The position numbers and the translations under genes are program-made. A model generated the notes under the pieces. That model worked only from the letters and a program-made list of their open reading frames with translations. It was not told where the DNA came from and made no database searches. A stretch of DNA of 64,000 bases from Eubacterium sp. AF22-9. GTDB taxonomy: Bacteria; Bacillota; Clostridia; Lachnospirales; Lachnospiraceae. Location of the stretch: contig QRVH01000002.1 of the NCBI GenBank assembly GCA_003458705.1, forward strand, positions 45,267 to 109,266, in the 5' to 3' direction. Positions 57,412 to 64,000 of the stretch are shown here, in pieces (position 1 is the first letter of the stretch; the number at the start of each line of letters is the position of its first letter).

Positions 57412-58062
57412 ATGGGCAAATCTGAAGAAGAAAAAACAGATAATGATTATAAAGATGGTGCTGTCACGAAAAATGCGCTTCAGGTGATAACAATTATTGG
57501 AGAGATAGAAGGACATGATAATCTTCCTGCAACAAGCAAAGCAACCAAGTATGAACATATGCTTCCTAAGCTTGCGGAGATTGAGATGGATAAAGATATT
57601 AAAGGTGTACTTTTTATTATGAATACAGTTGGTGGGGATGTCAGTGCAGGACTGGCACTGGCAGAGATGATTGCTTCTATGAAAAAGCCGACAGTTTCAT
57701 TAATAATAGGTGATTCGCACAGTATAGGAGTGCCGCTTGCCGTAAGTACAGATTATTCATTTATTGTGCCGACAGCCACAATGATAATACATCCAGTGAG
57801 GATGAATGGAACGTTAATCGGGGTTCAGCAGACATATGACTATTTCGAACGCATTTCTGACAGGATAACTTCGTTCATTGCAGACCACAGCAGGGTGAGC
57901 AAGGAAAGGGTTGAAGAAATGATGGTGGATACGACACAGCTATCTAAAGACTTAGGAACAGTGCTGGTGGGTAGACAGGCAGTTGAAGAAGGTTTAATAT
58001 GTGAAGTTGGTGGAATCAGTGATGCGCTTGATAAGCTGGATTCCATGATTAATGAATGTTAG
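57412..58062 (+). CDS. ClpP-like serine protease (TepA/YmfB type)
   Basis: The 216-residue protein belongs to the ClpP fold as the TepA group: the nucleophile Ser lies in GDSHSIGVPLA, the His in MIIHPVRMNG, and the Asp is expected in the following helix (VDTTQLSKDLGTV). TepA-type proteins of Bacillus relate to membrane-protein or spore-coat functions. The start follows AGGAGG. It is followed 9 bases later by a radical SAM gene, an unusual pairing. No membrane helix is visible. Confidence 0.8.
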   Translation: MGKSEEEKTDNDYKDGAVTKNALQVITIIGEIEGHDNLPATSKATKYEHMLPKLAEIEMDKDIKGVLFIMNTVGGDVSAGLALAEMIASMKKPTVSLIIGDSHSIGVPLAVSTDYSFIVPTATMIIHPVRMNGTLIGVQQTYDYFERISDRITSFIADHSRVSKERVEEMMVDTTQLSKDLGTVLVGRQAVEEGLICEVGGISDALDKLDSMINEC

Positions 58063-58071
58063 GGTGAAGAT

Positions 58072-58989
58072 ATGAAATGTAATCTGTGTCCAAGAGCCTG
58101 CAATGTTGACAGAAATGTTAATACAGGCTTTTGTGGAATGACTAATGATATATATGCGGCAAGAGCCGCTCTACATATGTGGGAAGAACCATGCATATCG
58201 GGGGAACACGGCAGCGGGGCAGTATTCTTTTCCGGGTGTACATTAAGGTGCATATTCTGCCAGAATGCAGAGATTGCAGCAGCACATGTGGGCAGGAAGA
58301 TAACAATTGACAGATTGTCAGACATTTTTCTGGAACTTCAGGACAAATGTGCCAACAACATTAACCTTGTCACGGCAACACATTTTGTGCCGCAGGTAGC
58401 AGAGGCGCTTGTCAAGGCAAAGAATAAGGGTCTTGTCATACCAGTTGTGTACAATTCAAGTGCATACGAGAATGTCAGCACGCTTAAGATGCTTGACGGG
58501 CTTGTGGATGTGTATCTTCCAGACATGAAATACATAGACAGCAGGCTTTCGGCAGAGTACTCGAAAGCACCAGATTATGCTGATGTGGCTAAAGCTGCAA
58601 TTCAGGAGATGGTAAGACAGACAGGAAAACCGGAATTCTTTACAGACGATGATGAGCTTGTAAAGAGTGAAAGCGTTGAAGCCGGGATTATGAAAAAAGG
58701 TGTAATTGTAAGACACCTTGTACTTCCTGGAACAATTAAAGATTCCAAGGCAGTTATTAAGTATCTTCTTGATACATACGCGGATGAAATATACATAAGC
58801 ATAATGAGCCAGTATACGCCATTTGAGAGACTAAAAAAACATCCACTCCTGTCGCGGAAAGTGACAAGAAAAGAATATGATTCTGTGGTAGATTATGCAA
58901 TAGAATGTGGAATTAATAATGGATTTATTCAGGAAGGTGATGTCGCAGAGGAAAGCTTCATACCTGAATTTGACTATGAGGGCATATGA
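58072..58989 (+). CDS. Radical SAM protein of the PflX-like (COG1313) group
   Basis: The 305-residue protein has an N-terminal cysteine set (CNLCPRACNVDRNVNTGFCG) followed by the radical SAM cluster motif CTLRCIFCQN (CxxxCxxC). The GxIxGGEP-type region is less clear. The C-terminal part matches pyruvate-formate-lyase-activating-like proteins of unknown target. It is close behind the TepA-like gene. The substrate is not evident, and no glycyl-radical enzyme is nearby. Confidence 0.82.
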   Translation: MKCNLCPRACNVDRNVNTGFCGMTNDIYAARAALHMWEEPCISGEHGSGAVFFSGCTLRCIFCQNAEIAAAHVGRKITIDRLSDIFLELQDKCANNINLVTATHFVPQVAEALVKAKNKGLVIPVVYNSSAYENVSTLKMLDGLVDVYLPDMKYIDSRLSAEYSKAPDYADVAKAAIQEMVRQTGKPEFFTDDDELVKSESVEAGIMKKGVIVRHLVLPGTIKDSKAVIKYLLDTYADEIYISIMSQYTPFERLKKHPLLSRKVTRKEYDSVVDYAIECGINNGFIQEGDVAEESFIPEFDYEGI

Positions 58990-59039
58990 TTATATAATCG
59001 TAACAGAGATTATTACAAATGTATTGGCAGGATTAATAT

Positions 59040-60467
59040 ATGGAGAATAAGCATGGGCATATAGAGCAGAACAGAGCCAGAATATGGCAGATTGGCTTGT
59101 TTTCTCTTAATAATACATCAACTAATCTGTTTCTTGCGATGATGGGGTATGTCTCATATTATGCTAATGGAATAGCAGGTCTTTCAGTTGTGCTTATTTC
59201 AGTTATTCTTACGGGAATGAGAATATTTGATGGGGTAACAGATCCGGTAATAGGCTTTTTTATAGATAAGACTAATGGAAAGTATGGTAAATTCAGACCT
59301 TATATTGTTATAGGATACTTACTTATGTCAATCAGCAGTCTTGTACTGTTCTTTACTACAAGCCTTGTTCCAGCTATTTTAAGACCGTTGTATTTTATAA
59401 TTGTATATTCAGTATACATAATAGGATACACATTTCAGACAGCAGTTGTAAAGTCAGGACAATCAGTAATTACTAATGACATGAAGCAGAGACCTATGAT
59501 AACTTTTTTTGATTCAACATTTATAATGTTCGCACATGGTCTGGTTGCTTTCTATGTGTCAGTGTATCTGATTGAGAAATACAAGACATTCCAGTCACAG
59601 GCACTTTTCTCAGAGTTCGTAATCACAGTGGTTATTGTAGCCGGAATATGCTCAGCACTGGCTGTTGTGGGAATATGGAGTAAGGATAATGTAAAGTACT
59701 TCAAGCTTGATGAGGATAAGAAGCAGCAGATACATTTCAGGGATTATGCGGCTATAATTAAACATAATAAGCCAATCAGAATGCTTGTTATTGCGGCGGC
59801 ATCTAACAAATTCGCACAGATGGTATATGGTAATTCAACAGTTCTTGTAATGCTTTATGGAATACTGATGCAGAATTATCCGCTTGCTGGTATAATTGGA
59901 ATAATTGTTGGTATTCCCAACTTGGGAATAATATATCTTGGGATAGAGCATGCCAAGCGATGCGGACAGAAGAAGACACTTGTAAGGTCAACATATCTTG
60001 CAATTATTTTTCAGACGATACTTATGTTTATGATGATATTTTCAGACCTTACAAATGTATCATTAAGACATATTAACTTTATAACGGTAGCGTTTTTGTT
60101 AGTGTTTACGCTGCTTAACGGAGTAAAATCAATATCTAATAATATAGTTGTTCCTATGATTGCCGATTGTACTGATTACGAGTATACACTGAGCGGACAT
60201 TTTGTGCCGGGAATAATGGGAGCACTGTTTTCATTTATTGACAAATCATTTTCAGCACTTGGAACAGGATTTGTAGGAATAGCACTTGCGATAGCAGGGT
60301 ATTCTAAAGTTTTTCCGCAGGTGGAGGACCCACTGACACCACAGCTTAAGTTTCTGACAATATTTTTCTATTGCATAATTCCGATAATAGGCTGGATTGT
60401 GACAATATTTATAATGAGATTCTATAAGCTGGATAAGAATACTATGAGGGGCTTGTATAAGAAATAG
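59040..60467 (+). CDS. GPH family (MelB-type) sugar transporter
   Basis: The 475-residue protein has about 12 membrane helices with the family pattern FDGVTDPVIGFFIDKTNGKYGKFRPYI near the N-terminus and ADCTDYEYTLSGHFVPGIMGA in the second half. GPH transporters import melibiose, glucuronides or similar with Na+ or H+. It overlaps no gene and is followed 13 bases later by the pseudo-GH13 gene, so the group probably handles one carbohydrate. Confidence 0.85.
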   Translation: MENKHGHIEQNRARIWQIGLFSLNNTSTNLFLAMMGYVSYYANGIAGLSVVLISVILTGMRIFDGVTDPVIGFFIDKTNGKYGKFRPYIVIGYLLMSISSLVLFFTTSLVPAILRPLYFIIVYSVYIIGYTFQTAVVKSGQSVITNDMKQRPMITFFDSTFIMFAHGLVAFYVSVYLIEKYKTFQSQALFSEFVITVVIVAGICSALAVVGIWSKDNVKYFKLDEDKKQQIHFRDYAAIIKHNKPIRMLVIAAASNKFAQMVYGNSTVLVMLYGILMQNYPLAGIIGIIVGIPNLGIIYLGIEHAKRCGQKKTLVRSTYLAIIFQTILMFMMIFSDLTNVSLRHINFITVAFLLVFTLLNGVKSISNNIVVPMIADCTDYEYTLSGHFVPGIMGALFSFIDKSFSALGTGFVGIALAIAGYSKVFPQVEDPLTPQLKFLTIFFYCIIPIIGWIVTIFIMRFYKLDKNTMRGLYKK

Positions 60468-60480
60468 AGTGGAGATTAAT

Positions 60481-62328
60481 ATGCTTATTAGTAAAGGAAA
60501 TCCCATGCTTATGGGATGCAGCAGATATAAGGATGGATATAATTTTACATATGAGGCAGAATGCGAAAATGCAGCTCTGCTGATTTTTGATGCACATATG
60601 AAGCCAAAAGAACGGATAGAACTGGATTCATCAATGAAATGTGGAAATATATTTTCAGTTCATGTGTCTGGCAGGAGGCTGGATACATGTTTCTACTGCT
60701 ATGAGATAGATGGCTTAATGTATCTTGACCCATATGCAAAGGCGATAACGGATTGCGGAAGATTTGGACAGACGGACGAGAAAGATGTGTATCTGGCTGC
60801 GATTGATGTGGCAGATTATGACTGGGAAGATGACAGACCGCTTAATTATGATTACAGCGACTGTATATTCTATAAGATGAATGTAAGAGGTTTTACTAAA
60901 AGCAGAACATCTAAGGTTAAAGATAAAGGAACATTTTCAGGAATAATTAACAAGATTCCATATCTTAAGGAACTTGGAATCACAACTATTGAGTTACAGC
61001 CTGCATATGAATTTGATGAAATAGGCCGTTTTCCACAGTTGACTGATACTATAATGTCAAAATACGGAGCCGGAACACATTACAGCGTGGATAAGAATAC
61101 GCGGAAAATTAATTACTGGGGATATGTCGGAGGATTTTATTTCGCACCAAAGGCATCGTATTCTTCAATTGCTTCAAAGCATCCGGGGGTGTTTAGGGAT
61201 TATACAGTTGAATTTAAGAATATGGTTAAAGAACTGCACAGAAATGGCATTGAAGTCGTTATGGAAATGTTTTTTACTGACGAAAGTACAGGCTTTATCC
61301 TGCAGTGTGTAAGATACTGGGTTACTGAATATCACATTGACGGAGTTCATGTGTACTGTGATGAGTCAGCGCTTAAGGCACTTTCACAGGATGCACTTTT
61401 AGCGGATACCAAGATTATAACTGTATACTGGAATGGCAAAACCGGAACGAAGAAGCATATGGCTAATTATAATAATGATTTCCAGAATATTGTGCGCCGC
61501 TTGTTAAAGGGTGACGAGAATATGCTTGGAGAATTTGCAGCTATATCAAGAAAGAATGAGGCAAACAGTGCAAGTATTAATTATATTGCCAACAACAATG
61601 GATTTACTCTTAATGACCTTGTAAGCTATGACAGAAAGCATAATGAGCTTAATGGTGAGAATAACAGGGATGGCGAGGATTTTAATTTCAGCTGGAACTG
61701 TGGCGAGGAAGGTTCGACAAGAAAGAGAAAGATTAAAGAACTAAGAATGCGTCAGATTAAAAATGCACTGGTATTTGTTTTCTTGTCGGCAGGTACTCCG
61801 CTTATACTTGCCGGAGACGAGTTTGGCAATTCACAGAACGGTAACAATAATCCGTATTGTGTTGACAGTGAACTTTCATGGGTTAACTGGAAGGAAACTA
61901 AAGAGGGAAAAGAAATTCTTGAATGGACAAAGGCTCTTATACAATTCAGACAGAATAATAAGATACTTCATATGCCGCAGTCGCTTACTTTAAGTGACAG
62001 GATATCATGTGGCTACCCTGATATATCATATCATGGAACTAATGCGTGGTATGCACAGATGAATACATATGACAGGCATTTAGGAATTATGTATTCATGC
62101 GTATATGGTGATGAAGAAGACCACCGTCTGATATATGCTGCATATAATATGCACTGGGAGAATCACAGCTTTGCACTTCCTAAGATTAATGGTACATGGA
62201 AGGTTGATATGAGTTCTAATGTATCAGGTGCTGTGATTGAAGATAATAACAGAAGTGTATGTGTTGAGCCGCGAAGCATTGCAATACTCACAGGAACATA
62301 TGAAATTCCTGCTAAAAAGGAGAAATAA
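60481..62328 (+). CDS. GH13 isoamylase/GlgX-like protein lacking catalytic residues (pseudoenzyme)
   Basis: The 615-residue protein has an N-terminal CBM48-like domain (about 1-105), then a GH13 barrel of the glycogen-debranching/isoamylase type; FTLNDLVSYDRKHNELNG is typical. The four conserved regions are degenerate. Region I is VVMEMFFTD instead of DVVYNH (257-266). Region II is IDGVHVY instead of xDGFRFD, losing the nucleophile Asp (286-292). Region III is ITVYWNG instead of IAEPWD, losing the Glu (313-319). Region IV is IANNNG instead of xxHDG, losing the Asp (369-374). All three catalytic carboxylates are absent. The protein may bind but not cleave glycogen. Start ATG 60481 follows GTGGAG. 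A TPR-like protein overlaps its end (62328). Confidence 0.85.
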   Translation: MLISKGNPMLMGCSRYKDGYNFTYEAECENAALLIFDAHMKPKERIELDSSMKCGNIFSVHVSGRRLDTCFYCYEIDGLMYLDPYAKAITDCGRFGQTDEKDVYLAAIDVADYDWEDDRPLNYDYSDCIFYKMNVRGFTKSRTSKVKDKGTFSGIINKIPYLKELGITTIELQPAYEFDEIGRFPQLTDTIMSKYGAGTHYSVDKNTRKINYWGYVGGFYFAPKASYSSIASKHPGVFRDYTVEFKNMVKELHRNGIEVVMEMFFTDESTGFILQCVRYWVTEYHIDGVHVYCDESALKALSQDALLADTKIITVYWNGKTGTKKHMANYNNDFQNIVRRLLKGDENMLGEFAAISRKNEANSASINYIANNNGFTLNDLVSYDRKHNELNGENNRDGEDFNFSWNCGEEGSTRKRKIKELRMRQIKNALVFVFLSAGTPLILAGDEFGNSQNGNNNPYCVDSELSWVNWKETKEGKEILEWTKALIQFRQNNKILHMPQSLTLSDRISCGYPDISYHGTNAWYAQMNTYDRHLGIMYSCVYGDEEDHRLIYAAYNMHWENHSFALPKINGTWKVDMSSNVSGAVIEDNNRSVCVEPRSIAILTGTYEIPAKKEK

Positions 62329-63215
62329 TGGATATAAAGAAGCTTGCAGATGTCAAAGACAGATTTGCAGATTACGAGAAGATATTTAATTCAGGTGATT
62401 ATGACAAAGCGGCAGATATATTATCTGCAATACTTGAAAGAATAGAAGAGTGTACGGACGAGCGTAAAGCCGGAACTATGGATGATACATTTGTGAAAAA
62501 ATCGGACATGGACGGCAGACCAATATATATAAGCCTTAATCATGTTATGGAATATTATGTGTACGCATGTTATTTTGAACCAGAAACGGATGTGCTGTGT
62601 ACAGAGCTGCCGGTTGGAGAGTACTACAGGACTTATGGCAGTCTGTGCCTGAAGTTATCGAAGTTTCGCAGAGCTGAGGATGCATTTAAGAAGGCTATAT
62701 GCTGGAATCCTGTTGACCTTGATTCATATCTTGGGCTTGCAGAATGTTATAAGAATCTTAATATGCTATCGAGATATCTTGATGTTACAAAGCAGGCATA
62801 CAGATTCTGCTGCAGCCGCGCAACGATGGCAAGATATTACAGAAATATGGGATTTTATTATGTTGCCAGGTATAATACTGAGGCGGCAAGGGTCTGCTAC
62901 ACCTACAGCAATATATATTATAAGACAGATAATGCTGATAATGAACTTAAGTATCTTGAGCAGGCATTAAATGACAAGACACCGGAATATTCTGTTAAAC
63001 AGATGCAGGAAATACTTGATAAGAATGAGGTGGAACCAGGACCTGACTCTAAGACGATAGGAATTATATACAGAGTCGGTGAACTTATGATGAATGATAA
63101 AGATTACCGTTTGGCAAGAGACTGCTTTTCAATTGTTTATGATATAACACAGGAAGCACAGTTAAAGACATTGCTTGATGAATTAGATAAAGACCTGGAG
63201 GATAACAATGCTTAA
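62328..63215 (+). CDS. TPR-like helical protein
   Basis: Not a named family. The 295-residue protein is helical with TPR-like repeats, for example YGSLCLKLSKFRRAEDAFKK, WNPVDLDSYLGLAECYKNLN and YRNMGFYYVARYNTEAARVC. The ATG overlaps the stop of the pseudo-GH13 gene, so translation is coupled. The HAD phosphatase gene overlaps its end by 8 bases. Probably a protein-protein adaptor for its neighbours (inference). Confidence 0.72.
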   Translation: MDIKKLADVKDRFADYEKIFNSGDYDKAADILSAILERIEECTDERKAGTMDDTFVKKSDMDGRPIYISLNHVMEYYVYACYFEPETDVLCTELPVGEYYRTYGSLCLKLSKFRRAEDAFKKAICWNPVDLDSYLGLAECYKNLNMLSRYLDVTKQAYRFCCSRATMARYYRNMGFYYVARYNTEAARVCYTYSNIYYKTDNADNELKYLEQALNDKTPEYSVKQMQEILDKNEVEPGPDSKTIGIIYRVGELMMNDKDYRLARDCFSIVYDITQEAQLKTLLDELDKDLEDNNA

Positions 63216-63849
63216 TAAATCTTATGATGGAATAATATTTGACCTTGACGGTACTATGTGGGACACAAGAAAACCAATATGCGAGGCGTGGAATATAATA
63301 CTTTCTCGTCATGAAGAGATTCACAGAGCACCAATTGTAGAGACAGACCTTAACGACTGTATGGGACTTCCGATGTACGACATAGCTGCAAAGCTGTTTC
63401 CACAAGAACAGGAACCGGTAAGAAATGCACTTATGGACGAGCTGTGTACATTTGAGAATGGATATCTTGCAGAAAGAGGTGGAATTCTTTATCCACAGCT
63501 TGCAGAAACTCTTTATACACTAAGCAAGAAATATCCATTATATATTGTGAGCAATTGTCAGGATGGTTATATTGAAAGTTTTCTTACAGCACACCTTATG
63601 TCCGATTTCTTCAAAGATACTGAATGCTGGGGAAGGACATTTCTGCCAAAGAGCGAGTCTAATAAGATACTTATAGAAAGAAACAACTTAAAGAACCCTG
63701 TGTATGTTGGTGATACAGCAGGTGATGCAAAGTCTGCCAAAGATGCTGGCATAGATTTTATATATGCTGAGTATGGATTTGGAGACGTATCCAAAGACAG
63801 CTATGTTGCTAAAATAGAGAGCTTTGCAGAGCTTGCAGAGATATTGTAG
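63208..63849 (+). CDS. HAD family hydrolase (phosphoglycolate-phosphatase-like)
   Basis: The 213-residue HAD phosphatase has motif I DLDGTMWDT, motif II IVSNCQDG, motif III Lys in LPKSESNKI and motif IV VGDTAGDAKSAKDAG. The cap is the small helical type between motifs I and II. The start overlaps the TPR-like gene by 8 bases with GGAGG just upstream. Probable last gene of the sugar-handling group. Substrate unknown. Confidence 0.85.
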   Translation: MLNKSYDGIIFDLDGTMWDTRKPICEAWNIILSRHEEIHRAPIVETDLNDCMGLPMYDIAAKLFPQEQEPVRNALMDELCTFENGYLAERGGILYPQLAETLYTLSKKYPLYIVSNCQDGYIESFLTAHLMSDFFKDTECWGRTFLPKSESNKILIERNNLKNPVYVGDTAGDAKSAKDAGIDFIYAEYGFGDVSKDSYVAKIESFAELAEIL

Positions 63850-63891
63850 GATGGGTTTTAAGCTGGAGAGTACTTTGGGGGCTTAAAGCTG

Positions 63892-64000
63892 TGTTAAGAA
63901 GGCATGGTGGCAGAAGTTCGTACAGGAAAGCCCATACAATGTTGGTGTAGACTGTGCAATTCTTATGAACCCTCAGACTTGGGTGGCATCAGGTCATCTT
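63892..64000 (+). pseudogene. Partial duplicate of glyS, truncated at the window edge (no start codon)
   Basis: Bases 63892-64000 are identical to glyS 21868-21976. In frame from 63893 they encode [18 protein letters not shown] and onward, corresponding to glyS residues 45-80, with the first 44 codons missing. The 42 bases between the HAD gene stop and the repeat hold no recognisable feature. The copy's right end is outside the window. Confidence 0.9.

Overview
The window reads as chromosomal DNA of a low-GC Gram-positive anaerobe of the Lachnospiraceae, most like Lachnospira (Eubacterium) eligens. This is inferred from gene content and codon style, not from a database search. The signs are an hrcA-grpE-dnaK-dnaJ operon behind a perfect CIRCE operator, a single-chain class II glycyl-tRNA synthetase, a sporulation sigma-G gene beside ymxH/ylmC and nrdR, pyrBI, a class A RNase P RNA, and several proteins of Lachnospiraceae-type DUF families. 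There is no CRISPR array, rRNA operon, prophage or complete insertion sequence.

Layout. 1-3.9 kb: a partial secreted LmbE/PIG-L deacetylase (minus strand), a degenerate porphobilinogen-deaminase homologue, mecA and an S66 peptidase. 3.9-7.5 kb: three aconitase-superfamily genes, namely a frameshifted LeuD-LeuC fusion followed by separate leuD and leuC. 7.5-10 kb: an AP2/HNH-like protein (minus) and thrC. 10-15.2 kb: the heat-shock operon. 15.3-23.1 kb: an M16C peptidase, era, recO, a pyridoxal kinase, a frameshifted radical SAM gene and glyS. 23.2-33.1 kb: a run of co-directional, mostly uncharacterised genes: a zinc-ribbon membrane protein, rarA, a 1123-residue DUF5717-type protein, an actin/Hsp70-like DUF5716-type protein, a TPR-like protein and a broken coiled-coil membrane protein. 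33.1-43.2 kb: pheST, queA, a PilZ protein, rnpB, a VanZ-like protein, a MATE exporter, trpS and pyrBI. 43.2-49.1 kb: a lactonase, ymxH and sigG on minus; nrdR, yqeG, aroE-aroK-aroQ and efp on plus. 49.1-57.1 kb: a structured repeat element, a Cys-rich DUF1540 protein, lepB, htpG with its own CIRCE box, a DUF5721-type protein, an ABC transporter without a binding protein, an nrnA-like DHH phosphoesterase and a GH25 lysozyme. 57.2-64 kb: tRNA-Thr(CGU), a TepA/ClpP-like protease, a PflX-like radical SAM protein, a GPH-type sugar transporter, a GH13 protein lacking all catalytic carboxylates, a TPR-like protein, a HAD phosphatase, and a 109-bp exact copy of an internal piece of glyS running off the right edge.

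How the parts work together. HrcA controls its own operon through CIRCE and probably also htpG, so DnaK and Hsp90 chaperones would be induced together. The leu genes, thrC, the aro genes and pyrBI are ordinary biosynthesis. The unusual content lies in four areas: the 23-33 kb DUF cluster, whose last gene is broken by a 46-bp tandem duplication plus two single-A insertions; two pseudoenzymes (HemC-like and GH13-like); the LeuD-LeuC fusion; and the glyS fragment. Single-base frameshifts near 4020 and 21483 could be sequencing errors or real. The sequence alone cannot decide.
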